Of a DNA stretch of 40,139 nt, positions 24,631 to 32,235 are shown one piece after another. Made by a program: the position numbers and the translations under genes. Origin of the DNA: a virus; IMG/VR virus record IMGVR_UViG_3300024982_000007, positions 1 to 40,139 of that record; one strand, written 5' to 3'. How positions within the stretch are numbered: position 1 is the first letter of the stretch; each line of letters starts with the position of its first letter. Below the pieces are notes generated by a model. The model was not told where the DNA came from, did no database searches, and saw only the letters and a program-made list of their open reading frames with translations.

Positions 24631-24853
24631 CTAAAATAGTATCCTTTGCAACAAAATAAGTTTTTCCACGGTAAGTAATCTTGCACTTGATGTACTTCTC
24701 ACCTGTCACAAGTGAAGTGAACTCTTCCCAATATTGTGCAGTCCTTGTAATAAGTTTACCTGATTCTGTGTAAAGATGTATCTTGTCTCTGTCTCCTACA
24801 TCATTAATATTACACCAACGTGTTTTGATAGAGTTTAAATAGACTTTTTGCAT
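24623..24853 (-). CDS. Unknown 76-residue protein
   Basis: Begins MQKVYLNSIKTRWCNINDVG. Predicted beta-rich, ending YRGKTYFVAKDTILDD. No family recognised. CTCCTTAATAA-type spacing leaves AAGGAGAG before the ATG. Confidence 0.5.
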   Translation of the reverse strand: MQKVYLNSIKTRWCNINDVGDRDKIHLYTESGKLITRTAQYWEEFTSLVTGEKYIKCKITYRGKTYFVAKDTILDD

Positions 24854-24863
24854 ATCTCTCTCC

Positions 24864-25181
24864 TTAATAATATCTTCTAAGATATTCTCTATACTCTGGA
24901 TGGTCTTGAAGTTTCATCCCATTAAGAATTAACCAGTTTCCTTTAGAGTCTATATAGTTAAAACCTCTATAACAGTTTTGTTGATGTAAAACATTCTCTA
25001 ACATCGCTGTATGACCTTCTATTCTTCCTATAATAGTGTCAATAGATGTTTCTTGTAACCAAGGTTGGATATTCTCTAAAGATAATGTTTCTTTAACCTT
25101 TATCCAGCCAGCCATAACTATAACAGTTTCTTGATGTTGTTTTAAAAGTTCATCAACTAACTTTGTATTTGTTTTTCTCAT
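24864..25181 (-). CDS. Unknown 105-residue early protein
   Basis: Begins MRKTNTKLVDELLKQHQETV and contains a WIKVKETL segment with later MLENVLHQQNCYRGFNYIDS. Mostly helical N-terminus with a strand-rich end. No recognised family. TAGGAGATT precedes the ATG. Confidence 0.5.
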   Translation of the reverse strand: MRKTNTKLVDELLKQHQETVIVMAGWIKVKETLSLENIQPWLQETSIDTIIGRIEGHTAMLENVLHQQNCYRGFNYIDSKGNWLILNGMKLQDHPEYREYLRRYY

Positions 25182-25244
25182 TTTAATCTCCTAGATTTTA
25201 GAACTAGCTACTAAAGTAGCCTAAAGTAGCCTAAATACTATCGT

Positions 25245-25547
25245 TTATGGGATCATCCTAAATGAATTAATAAATTCTTGCTCTTCTGTACTTGTAATAT
25301 CAGAACAGCCTTTAATAGCTTTTATTTGTTTTTTCACTAAACTTTCTGCAATCGGATAAAGGTTATCACTTCCTTCTAAACTATCTCTTCCTATCATTAA
25401 AGCTAAAGTAGCCGCAAATTCTTCATCAGTAGCTTCTATTGTTAGTACTTTTCCAGTACGTGGACAACATTGTGTTATTTTCCATGTATTCTCTCCTCTT
25501 AAAGCATTAAATTGGGTATCTTCTATATTAGCCATTAATGCAAGCAT
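25245..25547 (-). CDS. First gene of the leftward early operon, unknown function
   Basis: A 100-residue protein beginning MLALMANIEDTQFNALRGEN. It includes TQCCPRTGKVLTIEATDEEF and a helical C-terminal half. No family recognised. It is the promoter-proximal gene of the long leftward unit, with GAGGAAAG before its ATG; an internal ATG at 25535 is a possible alternative start. Position suggests an immediate-early role. Confidence 0.55.
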   Translation of the reverse strand: MLALMANIEDTQFNALRGENTWKITQCCPRTGKVLTIEATDEEFAATLALMIGRDSLEGSDNLYPIAESLVKKQIKAIKGCSDITSTEEQEFINSFRMIP

Positions 25548-25579
25548 ATACTTTCCTCTATTTGTTTATTTACTATAAC

Positions 25580-25597
25580 TTAACTTATATAAGTTAA
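25580..25597. promoter_or_regulatory. Perfect 18-bp palindrome, candidate operator
   Basis: TTAACTTATATAAGTTAA is its own reverse complement. It lies between the leftward promoter and the first leftward gene, where a bound dimeric repressor would block transcription. No repressor gene is recognisable in the window. Confidence 0.5.
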
Positions 25598-25639
25598 ATA
25601 TTTTTGACAATTTTAAAACTTTTTTTGTTTCGAGCGGCC

Positions 25640-25667
25640 ATTTTAAGCTTTTTTCACATTTTGTCAA
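25640..25667 (-). promoter_or_regulatory. Leftward early promoter
   Basis: On the minus strand a consensus TTGACA (25667-25662) is followed after 16 nt by TAAAAT (25645-25640). It would drive the whole leftward operon starting at the 100-residue gene. Confidence 0.6.
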
Positions 25668-25787
25668 TTTAATTTCTCTATTTCCAGATTTATTTAATTA
25701 AACGATGTTATATTAAAATTGCACTAGTCGTATATATAAGGAATAAAATTATATAAGCGGATAAGGTGAAAATAATTAATTATTTGC

Positions 25788-25816
25788 TTGCCTGGGCTTG
25801 CAGCTTTCGATATAAT
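25788..25816 (+). promoter_or_regulatory. Rightward early promoter
   Basis: TTGCCT, 17 nt, consensus TATAAT. It lies 44 nt before the first rightward ATG (25860), and it argues against the longer open frame beginning at 25788. Confidence 0.7.
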
Positions 25817-25859
25817 GCCGTTAAGCTTTTTTATTCTATTAATTCGCAAGGCGGATAAC

Positions 25860-26018
25860 ATGAAAACCAATAAATTTATTTTCCCTGAAAGCTTACAAAC
25901 TGACTTATTAGCAGTGTTACCAATATACAGTATAACGTCTATACTTCCCTTAGAACCTCCTTATGTACAAGTGACTAAGGGGAAACATGTTAATAAAACT
26001 AAACTAGTAGGAGAGTGA
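25860..26018 (+). CDS. First gene of the rightward operon, 52 residues, unknown
   Basis: It begins MKTNKFIFPESLQTDLLAVL; the middle is hydrophobic (VLPIYSITSILPLEPPY) and the tail basic. The start is set at 25860 because the upstream part of the frame overlaps the promoter; AAGGCGG precedes the ATG. No family recognised. Confidence 0.5.
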   Translation: MKTNKFIFPESLQTDLLAVLPIYSITSILPLEPPYVQVTKGKHVNKTKLVGE

Positions 26019-26019
26019 A

Positions 26020-26271
26020 ATGAAAATCAACCAAGAAGATTATATTAAACTTCGCACAGCAATAGAATCCTTAGATATTTCCTTAGTGCAAAGTCATTAT
26101 GATTTGCTTAAAACTAATTTTATGGTAAAAGATTTAGCTCTTAGATTCCGTTGGGATTTATTATATGCAACTAGGGTAGATTTACTGGAGATGTATACAT
26201 ATTTAGATGATAGCCATATTGATACTGCTTTAAAACAAATAGTTAAAGAACTTAGATTGGGGCAACTATGA
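26020..26271 (+). CDS. Small conserved-type phage protein, 83 residues
   Basis: It begins MKINQEDYIKLRTAIESL. The pattern LRFRWDLLYAT and the end YLDDSHIDTALKQIVKEL (DDxHIDTALR-like) recur in small uncharacterised phage proteins. GGAGAG precedes the ATG, which comes 1 nt after the upstream stop. Function unknown. Confidence 0.6.
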   Translation: MKINQEDYIKLRTAIESLDISLVQSHYDLLKTNFMVKDLALRFRWDLLYATRVDLLEMYTYLDDSHIDTALKQIVKELRLGQL

Positions 26272-26345
26272 ACATATTCTATCTTGACGAAGACCCAAAG
26301 CTTGGGTTAAGTTTAAATTGCAAAAATATTATAAATAAGCTATAG
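26268..26345 (+). pseudogene. Truncated MNIFYLD-family gene, 25 codons
   Basis: The frame opens MNIFYLDEDPKLGLSLNCKN. I recognise the start of a common phage family that reads MNIFYLDxDP...HCDKHVVKMILE; here the cysteine/lysine/isoleucine pattern is recognisable but the frame stops after 25 residues instead of well over 100. Its ATG overlaps the upstream stop (ATGA). Probably a deletion remnant that may still be translated. Confidence 0.55.
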
Positions 26346-26354
26346 GAGAAAAAA

Positions 26355-26726
26355 ATGAACAATCTACACATGCAAAAACTATACTTTGTTTCTCAAACAG
26401 AAAAGAAACGTAAACACTTCCGGTTCAAAGTTCGTGAAGTCTTAAAAACTCTTTCAGAAGAGAGTTTTACCTTGCTAGCAATAGAGTGTTTGCATAGCAA
26501 CCATTATCCTATTCTTGAAGAGTATATTCGACTGTCTTTGGACTGGAAAGAACTCCCACATAAAGATAAATCCTGTTATAGAAAGTCAAAATCCATCAAT
26601 GATACGTTGTATCTATTAAAGAGTCATAGGAAGACTATTGTAAATATTCTAACAGGATTTGAACCTGACGGTTATAGTCCTGAAGTAGTAGAATGGTTAG
26701 TTGTTAATGATTTTTGGAGAGTGTGA
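26355..26726 (+). CDS. Unknown 123-residue protein
   Basis: A basic, mostly helical protein beginning MNNLHMQKLYFVSQTEKKRK, with a hydrophobic core near residues 30-55 and the ending VVEWLVVNDFWRV. No family recognised. ATAGGAGAA precedes the ATG. Its TGA overlaps the next ATG (TGATG). Confidence 0.5.
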   Translation: MNNLHMQKLYFVSQTEKKRKHFRFKVREVLKTLSEESFTLLAIECLHSNHYPILEEYIRLSLDWKELPHKDKSCYRKSKSINDTLYLLKSHRKTIVNILTGFEPDGYSPEVVEWLVVNDFWRV

Positions 26727-27013
26727 TGGAAGATATTGTAATAAAGTTAGATAGAGTCTCAGATAAAAACAAGTGGGAAAGAGTCAGGCTCTTACAACAA
26801 TGGTTAGATACCAAAGGTATTCCTTATAGTATCTATAATATGAATACACATATCAAGATAGTTCATAAAGACTACCATAGTATAGATATTTGGCCGACTA
26901 CAATTAAAGCTCATATAGCGCATTATGATGGTAAAAGAACTTCTTTAGACTCATGGAATAGCATAATAACTTTTTTAACTACTTTGGAATTTTTTTATGA
27001 ACCTTATCTATAA
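26726..27013 (+). CDS. Unknown 95-residue protein
   Basis: The start is placed at the ATG overlapping the upstream stop (preceded by GGAGAG), not at the TTG four codons earlier. The protein reads MEDIVIKLDRVSDKNKWERV..., mixed alpha/beta, ending FFYEPYL. No family recognised. Confidence 0.5.
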   Translation: MEDIVIKLDRVSDKNKWERVRLLQQWLDTKGIPYSIYNMNTHIKIVHKDYHSIDIWPTTIKAHIAHYDGKRTSLDSWNSIITFLTTLEFFYEPYL

Positions 27014-27326
27014 ATACTACCCAGAAGATTCATCAGTTGTTGAAGACGATTTTAATATTCCTATCACAATAAATTATATCTGCCTTGAAATAGAGTTTAC
27101 AGTTGATAAAGCTGAAAAACAATCAAAATTTTTTCCTGGAGAACTTGGAGAAATAAAGATAGAATCTATTAGTATCCTATATATAACATGTTTTGAGTTT
27201 CCTGAGCTAAAAATATATGTTCTAGGGGATCAAAAAGATATACTAGAAGCTTTAGTTGATTCATATGAATTATACGATATACTTCGGGAAGCTTGGAGGA
27301 AAGAAAATGAAAAATTGCAAAACTAG
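26997..27326 (+). CDS. Unknown 109-residue acidic protein
   Basis: Begins MNLIYKYYPEDSSVVEDDFN; beta-rich core and an acidic helical end (LVDSYELYDILREAW). It overlaps the upstream gene by 17 nt and the next by 20 nt. No family recognised. Confidence 0.5.
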   Translation: MNLIYKYYPEDSSVVEDDFNIPITINYICLEIEFTVDKAEKQSKFFPGELGEIKIESISILYITCFEFPELKIYVLGDQKDILEALVDSYELYDILREAWRKENEKLQN

Positions 27327-27441
27327 ATTTATCATTATTAAAGGTAATCTTGAGTGTAGAACAAATCTTCTAGGTGTTGTAAGAATACTCCAAAGACTTG
27401 GATGGAAAGTAAAACATAATGAACTTAGTGAATTAATTTAG
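27307..27441 (+). CDS. Unknown 44-residue basic peptide
   Basis: Begins MKNCKTRFIIIKGNLECRTN and contains LLGVVRILQRLGWKVK. The start at 27307 is supported by GGAGG 7 nt upstream; the longer frame from 27256 starts at a TTG without such a site. Function unknown. Confidence 0.45.
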   Translation: MKNCKTRFIIIKGNLECRTNLLGVVRILQRLGWKVKHNELSELI

Positions 27442-27451
27442 GGGAAAAGAG

Positions 27452-27727
27452 ATGAAAGCAATAACCACAGAAATAGATAAACATCATCCGAGATTAGAGA
27501 TAACATCTACATTACAGATAATAGTATCTCCAGAGCACCTTGCAGAACTTTTTTGGAACATGGAGTCAGCAGAGCAAGCACTGGTTTTTAACCATCTTGC
27601 AGAAATAGCACATTCATTACCTATGCAGCTACAGTTTGTTACTGATAGTGAGGAACTTACACTAAAAGGAAGAGGAGTTATGAGACTTATAGGAGAGTAT
27701 AGTATAGGAGAACATCATGACATTTAA
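27452..27727 (+). CDS. Small conserved-type phage protein, 91 residues
   Basis: Begins MKAITTEIDKHHPRLEI. The segment LAELFWNMESAEQALVFNHL followed by LPMQLQFV and GRGVMRLIGEY matches a small uncharacterised phage family by recall. Its stop overlaps the helicase start; AGGAG within its end serves the helicase. Confidence 0.6.
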   Translation: MKAITTEIDKHHPRLEITSTLQIIVSPEHLAELFWNMESAEQALVFNHLAEIAHSLPMQLQFVTDSEELTLKGRGVMRLIGEYSIGEHHDI

Positions 27728-29642
27728 AAGACCAATCATACAGACACAAGAAAGAAAGAGTTTCACTCCTACAGCGGAGCAAGTAGTAAATAAAGACCTT
27801 GTGCTTGGAGGAAATGATGTAAAGATAGTAGCTGGAGCTGGATCAGGAAAGTCTTCATCTCTTAGATATATCGCAAGCTGCTATCCTGAGAAACAATTTC
27901 TTGTCCTATGTTTCAATTCTGCAAATGCTAAAGAGAGTAATGCTCATGCAGAACGACCAGAGAATATTGTCTATTCAACAGGCCATAGTCTAGCGTACCG
28001 CGCAATCATGGACTATAAGATGAGGAATAAACTCTCTAAGTCCGGACTACTTTACAGTGATCTGGAAGAGTTCTATTTATATCAATTTGCTCCTCAAGGA
28101 GAAAGTGAGAAGGAATGGAAGGATAATATTAGAATTATCACAAAAGAAGTCTTGCAGACGGTAGAGTATTTTTGTCGTTCTAGTGCTATTGATATAGACA
28201 CATTTAGCCTTAACAGATTAGTTTATATTTTCAGCAGTAAATCTCCTGAAGAGAATATAGGAAGACTTATACTAGAAGACAATATTATTAGAGCTTTAGT
28301 AGACAATGTAAAGACTTATTGGAATAATCTTATTAATTCTAACCATCCTGCAAAAATAACACATGACGTATACTTAAAACTCTATGATCTTAGAGAAATA
28401 TCTGTAGATGAAGTATGGGATGATAGGGCTAAAGCCTATGTTAGTGTGGATGTACTATGTCTCGATGAGAGTCAGGACACGAATCCTGTAATGGAGAGTA
28501 TCTTCCGTAGGCAATCACACTTACAACGTATCATTGTAGGAGATCCGAACCAGCAACTCTATGCTTGGAGAGGTGCTAATGATATGATGAAATTACCGTA
28601 CTATAGTGATTTCACTACAGGGTATCTGACGGAGAGTTTCCGATTCAACCAAGGTATTGCAGATAAAGCGAATGTAGTTCTTGAGGCACTGCAAGCAGAC
28701 CTAAGGATTGTTGGTTCAGGGAGTAAAACTGAGATAGATAGTAGAGCGATTCTTTGTAGAACAAATGCTAGTGTGGTAGAGAGGATATTTGATAACATTG
28801 ACTCTGGCAAATCTATCTATACAAGTATTAATACTTCAGAAGTATTCAGTAAACTATTTCATCTTGAAGCATGTTATTATAACAATCTTCCAAAATACCC
28901 TTGTAAAGAGCTTTCACATATAGTTGATAGAGAGAGCTTAGAGAAAGCAGTTGAATACTCTGATGAACTCCAAAGACTACTACGTTTACAAAAGAGTCTT
29001 GTGAAGACGAGAACCTTGTGGCAAGCAAAGCAACTCCTTGAGAAGAGTCTTGTTAAGACACAGGAAGAAGCTGACATTGTAATCACTACATGTCATGCTT
29101 CTAAAGGAATGGAGTATGCTCACGTTACTATTGATGATGATTTTCTTGTTATCATGGATGATGAAACTACACAGGATGCAGTTGAAAGACTCTATGAGAC
29201 TGAGAGTCTACTCTGTTTACTTTATGTGTCGTTGACAAGAGCACAAGTAGAGGTGGAATATCCTTGGTATTTGAAAAGTATGTTCGACAAGTATGAGGAA
29301 CTTGATGAAGGAGAAATGGAAGAAGTAGATAATTTGATGAAAACAATAGCTACGTTTGATAACATAGTTCAAAACGCTCCTTATGTTGTATATAGACTCT
29401 ACGACCATAATAAAACTCTTCTATTCATTGGTGTTACATGTAATCTTGGTAATAGATTAAAACAGCATGTTAGAGTAGATGATTGGTTTGGTGAGGTATG
29501 TTTGAATAATATTGAAACGGTTGGGTATGGAGATAGGAATAGCGGGTATGAAGGTAGAAGAGAAGCTTTACTTTCGAGTGAACCATTGTATAAAGGTATA
29601 TATCAGACTGATAAGGTATTTGAAGATAATGTGAATTATTGA
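27717..29642 (+). CDS. UvrD/Rep-like SF1A helicase with C-terminal GIY-YIG-like domain
   Basis: A 641-residue protein. Residues ~15-540 are an SF1A helicase: Walker A AGAGSGKSSS (39-48), motif II LCLDESQD, motif III VGDPNQQLYAWRGA, motif V TTCHASKGMEY and motif VI LYVSLTRAQ. Residues ~554-641 read VYRLYDHNKTLLFIG, then a spaced arginine in LGNRLKQH and a glutamate in RREALLSSEP, the order of GIY-YIG nuclease residues (Tyr, Phe/Tyr-Ile-Gly, Arg, Glu). One polypeptide could thus unwind and nick DNA. The helicase assignment is firm, nuclease activity is inferred. Confidence 0.85.
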   Translation: MTFKRPIIQTQERKSFTPTAEQVVNKDLVLGGNDVKIVAGAGSGKSSSLRYIASCYPEKQFLVLCFNSANAKESNAHAERPENIVYSTGHSLAYRAIMDYKMRNKLSKSGLLYSDLEEFYLYQFAPQGESEKEWKDNIRIITKEVLQTVEYFCRSSAIDIDTFSLNRLVYIFSSKSPEENIGRLILEDNIIRALVDNVKTYWNNLINSNHPAKITHDVYLKLYDLREISVDEVWDDRAKAYVSVDVLCLDESQDTNPVMESIFRRQSHLQRIIVGDPNQQLYAWRGANDMMKLPYYSDFTTGYLTESFRFNQGIADKANVVLEALQADLRIVGSGSKTEIDSRAILCRTNASVVERIFDNIDSGKSIYTSINTSEVFSKLFHLEACYYNNLPKYPCKELSHIVDRESLEKAVEYSDELQRLLRLQKSLVKTRTLWQAKQLLEKSLVKTQEEADIVITTCHASKGMEYAHVTIDDDFLVIMDDETTQDAVERLYETESLLCLLYVSLTRAQVEVEYPWYLKSMFDKYEELDEGEMEEVDNLMKTIATFDNIVQNAPYVVYRLYDHNKTLLFIGVTCNLGNRLKQHVRVDDWFGEVCLNNIETVGYGDRNSGYEGRREALLSSEPLYKGIYQTDKVFEDNVNY

Positions 29643-29693
29643 TTAAACAGATAGAAGAAAATGAAAGTAAATATTTTATAACAGGTTAAGATT

Positions 29694-29747
29694 ATGACTA
29701 AGATAGATGATAAACTTAATCGTAGTATTAAAAAGGAGATTCTTTAA
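29694..29747 (+). CDS. 17-codon leader-like ORF
   Basis: Starts ATGACTAAGATAG after a GGTTAAGA sequence and ends at the ATG of the next gene. The AAGGAG used by the next gene lies inside it, so its translation could influence that start. Very weak as a gene. Confidence 0.25.
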   Translation: MTKIDDKLNRSIKKEIL

Positions 29748-29975
29748 ATGAAAATAGAACAAATAACATATCTCTGCGATTGTTGTAGGAAAACTCTAAC
29801 TAATGAAGAAATAAAATTCGCAACTTCAGAACAAAATTCTATACATATTATCTCTATCACTTATGATGTCTGGTATGGAGGAGTCTTTAAGATACGCGAT
29901 ATATGTACGGACTGTAGGAGCAAGATAGTAAAATTTTTAAAAAACGAAAATATGTTAAGAGGACAGAAACAATGA
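29748..29975 (+). CDS. Small protein with two CxxC pairs
   Basis: A 75-residue protein with CDCCRK near residue 10 and CTDC near residue 53, a four-cysteine zinc-binding layout. AAGGAG precedes the ATG and the stop overlaps the next start. Possibly nucleic-acid binding; no family named. Confidence 0.55.
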   Translation: MKIEQITYLCDCCRKTLTNEEIKFATSEQNSIHIISITYDVWYGGVFKIRDICTDCRSKIVKFLKNENMLRGQKQ

Positions 29976-30814
29976 CAAAATATGTAAGAACAAACTATGT
30001 GCCTGAAAGACATAAAAAATTACTGACAGTAGGAAAACTTTATGAAATTATAGATGAAGGAATGTGTCAAGAGATTATAAATGATATTGGGAAATCTATC
30101 TTGATATATCTACCACACTGTGCATATTTAGATGATAAATCTTGGGAAGTAGTAGAAATTAACGAGGAAGAGGAAGCAAAGATAAAAGAAAGAGAATTGA
30201 AAGTTGGTGATTATGTTAAAGTAATAAAGGATGAAAAACGTCAATTCGGACTGAATTCTATTATAGAGCCTTTTGTAAATAAGGTATATAAAATTGTGAG
30301 TGTTAAAGGACAGTCATACATTCTTGACATTCCTTCCAATGTACTTACATACTATTTTGCTAGAGATAGCTTGGAGTTAGTAGAAGGAAAAATACAACAA
30401 GGTTGCTCACATGTAGACCTTATCCTTGAGTATGCAAAAGACTGTCAGAAGTATAAAAAACCTTGGTTGTTATGGCAACATTGTGAAGATGGGGGGATAT
30501 GGGAAGACTTTCCAGAATACTACGGGCATTTAATGTGGAACAGTAAGAGTCACTATAGACGTAGACCTTCTTCAATTAATATTAATGGTTTTGAAGTACC
30601 AGAACCATTAAGAGAGGTTCCTAAAGAAAGAATTGCAGTTTATCTGTCTTGGATTTACCACAAAGATTATTTTATCAAAATTTATTGGGATAACAGTAAT
30701 CTCAGTCACCAAAAATGGTTGGCTAGAGGATTACTCCATTTATTAAGAGAATCTGCAATTTATCATACAAAAGCACTACTTTCATTTACAGAGATTCCTA
30801 ATGTCAACAACTAA
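29972..30814 (+). CDS. Phage protein with SH3-like segment and conserved YRRRP tail
   Basis: A 280-residue protein. Residues ~75-137 (LKVGDYVKVI...VYKIVSV...) look like an SH3-type beta barrel. The second half contains KPWLLWQHCEDGGIWED, MWNSKSHYRRRPSSININGFEVPEP, a module repeatedly seen in phage early proteins of unknown function. ATG overlaps the upstream stop (CAATGA). Role unknown. Confidence 0.6.
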   Translation: MTKYVRTNYVPERHKKLLTVGKLYEIIDEGMCQEIINDIGKSILIYLPHCAYLDDKSWEVVEINEEEEAKIKERELKVGDYVKVIKDEKRQFGLNSIIEPFVNKVYKIVSVKGQSYILDIPSNVLTYYFARDSLELVEGKIQQGCSHVDLILEYAKDCQKYKKPWLLWQHCEDGGIWEDFPEYYGHLMWNSKSHYRRRPSSININGFEVPEPLREVPKERIAVYLSWIYHKDYFIKIYWDNSNLSHQKWLARGLLHLLRESAIYHTKALLSFTEIPNVNN

Positions 30815-30941
30815 TTTTATATTTGCATGTATCGCTATAGTGATTATATTTATCTTTTCTAATTTATACTCAAATCCGTGTAGTGCATTTCGACCAGATA
30901 CTTTTTGCAGTATGTTTATGCAGGAGGGTGAAGAGAGATGA
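30801..30941 (+). CDS. 46-residue single-span membrane peptide
   Basis: Begins MSTTNFIFACIAIVIIFIFS: a hydrophobic span at about residues 6-21 followed by a polar tail with two cysteines. It overlaps the upstream gene end, and AGGAGGG near its 3' end is the ribosome-binding site of the next gene. Function unknown. Confidence 0.45.
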   Translation: MSTTNFIFACIAIVIIFIFSNLYSNPCSAFRPDTFCSMFMQEGEER

Positions 30942-31267
30942 TAGAAAAATATACAAATGAGTTCGGAAAGGTATGGTATCGTGGTGTAACTTCTGAAACA
31001 CCATTTACAGACTTAGAGTTCTACAAATGCCCGGAACAATTCGAAGATAATGTACTATACGCTTTGCATACTAATCTAGGAAGTCTAACTGTTCTTGATA
31101 GAATGACTGGCTTTGGCTACAGGGATACTGAGACAGGGTATAGAGATATGGAAGGTAATTTCTGGTTAGCTTTAGGTATGCAGGATGTTAGAAAAAGTAA
31201 ATCAACTACGATGCAAGAAGCTATCGATTGGGTAAAGAAAAATGCAAATAATTATCTCGGAGTCTAA
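30938..31267 (+). CDS. Conserved-type phage protein, 109 residues
   Basis: Begins MIEKYTNEFGKVWYRGVTSE, with LTVLDRMTGFGYRDTETGYRD and FWLALGMQDVR. This glycine/aspartate-rich core is familiar from uncharacterised early phage proteins. AGGAGGG is well placed before the ATG. Function unknown. Confidence 0.65.
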   Translation: MIEKYTNEFGKVWYRGVTSETPFTDLEFYKCPEQFEDNVLYALHTNLGSLTVLDRMTGFGYRDTETGYRDMEGNFWLALGMQDVRKSKSTTMQEAIDWVKKNANNYLGV

Positions 31268-31285
31268 TAAATTTTATTTAAATAC

Positions 31286-31314
31286 TTGTGTAAAAAATAA
31301 ACCTTCTGTATAAT
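31286..31314 (+). promoter_or_regulatory. Promoter before the 213-residue gene
   Basis: TTGTGT, 17 nt, consensus TATAAT, ending 57 nt before the ATG. It can separately drive the 213-residue gene and possibly the tRNA cluster. Confidence 0.7.
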
Positions 31315-31371
31315 AACCACATCAATTAGAAATTCTCTGATTGAATTAAAACCAACTTTGAGGACTCCAAA

Positions 31372-32013
31372 ATGACCGAAGAAAACACAAACGTAGAAGT
31401 AACCGAAACTCCAATTAAAGCAGTTGTTTCAAACATCGTCACTATGGAAAATGGTGAAAACATTGATTTCGGTAAATCTGGTAAAATAAAAGCATCATAT
31501 GATGTTGCAACATCTACTATTACTTTCAAAACTGTTGTTGGTTCAATCATCAACTACGTTGTAGATGGATTAGATAATTTATCAGACTTTCAAAAAGAAG
31601 TCTACCTATACGGCGTAATGGAGAAAATTAAATCTACTCTTGCACCAACTAAAATAGAAGACCTTGAGGCAAAGATAAATAAACAGATTGAAGAAGTTAA
31701 ATCTGGTGTGTTTACTACAAGAACAATGGATAGTACTGTAGAACTAAGCGATTTTCTAAAAGCTTTTGCTATTATTAACGCTACACAGAGATTATTTACC
31801 CCTATGGGTTATGTTGATGTTGCAATGCCAGTAGAAGCTTTAAAAGTTACTGAATTACAACCACATTGGGTTAATGTAAATAATTCAGAAGTTATTAAAG
31901 AAGTATCAGATTTCTGGACTGCATTGCCTAAAGGAGAAAAATCAGCACAAAGAGGGAATAGCTTTGTAAAAGCACAACTTAGTTTCATTGAAAATAACCT
32001 TGTTACCTTGTAG
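31372..32013 (+). CDS. Unknown 213-residue protein with its own promoter
   Basis: The protein begins MTEENTNVEVTETPIKAVVS and has ENGENIDFGKSGKIKASYD, a lysine/glutamate helix (KIEDLEAKINKQIEEV) and a C-terminal ALPKGEKSAQRGNSFVKAQL. I recall similar phage proteins in early regions but cannot name a function. Its own strong promoter and tidy codon use suggest high expression, as for an SSB-like or abundant accessory protein; this is speculation. Confidence 0.6.
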   Translation: MTEENTNVEVTETPIKAVVSNIVTMENGENIDFGKSGKIKASYDVATSTITFKTVVGSIINYVVDGLDNLSDFQKEVYLYGVMEKIKSTLAPTKIEDLEAKINKQIEEVKSGVFTTRTMDSTVELSDFLKAFAIINATQRLFTPMGYVDVAMPVEALKVTELQPHWVNVNNSEVIKEVSDFWTALPKGEKSAQRGNSFVKAQLSFIENNLVTL

Positions 32014-32043
32014 ACTCTAAATTTAGGACTATATTTAAGATAG

Positions 32044-32110
32044 ACTTTAGTATTATCAGTGAGAATAGTGTGCGGCAACGCTTCTGTGCATTACACTGGA
32101 TTACTAAAGT
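32044..32110 (+). ncRNA. Structured RNA element ahead of the tRNA cluster
   Basis: ACTTTAGTA at the 5' end pairs with TACTAAAGT at the 3' end (9 bp), enclosing AGTGT/ACACT and a GCG-GCAA-CGC hairpin with a GNRA tetraloop. It lacks a T-loop, so it is not a normal tRNA. The 5' strand can alternatively pair with CTAAAGT at 32135-32141. It may be an RNA-processing element or a decayed tRNA. Confidence 0.45.
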
Positions 32111-32144
32111 TTCCTCTTTGAAAGCCTAGAAGGTCTAAAGTTTT

Positions 32145-32225
32145 GGAAGATAGCGTACAGGGTACAAACAAGTCTTGAAAACTTGGCTAACCGAAAGGTT
32201 AATGGTTCGATTCCTTTATCTTCCG
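32145..32225 (+). tRNA. tRNA-Ser(UGA)
   Basis: The acceptor GGAAGAT/ATCTTCC is perfect over 7 bp. The anticodon arm is CAAGT-CTTGAAA-ACTTG with anticodon TGA. A variable arm (GCTAACC...GGTTAA) and a TTCGATT T-loop follow. The T-stem has one T-T mismatch and the D-arm is poor, so the gene may be slightly degraded. CCA is not encoded. Confidence 0.8.
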
Positions 32226-32235
32226 TATCTATATT

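Larger units (their letters stand above)
25548..25859. other. Divergent control region between the two transcription units
   Basis: A very AT-rich 312-bp stretch without a credible gene. It holds a leftward promoter (25640-25667), a rightward promoter (25788-25816), an 18-bp perfect palindrome (25580-25597) and a second leftward -35-like sequence near 25606. All genes to the left are on minus and all to the right on plus, so this is the switch point of early transcription. Confidence 0.75.

Noticed and set aside
25788-26018. Longer form of the first rightward gene
   Set aside because: The upstream part overlaps a TTGCCT-17-TATAAT promoter, and the ATG at 25860 has its own ribosome-binding site.
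32044-32110. A fourth tRNA gene
   Set aside because: There is a 9-bp closing stem, but no T-loop TTC, no proper anticodon arm and a GNRA-capped hairpin in the middle.
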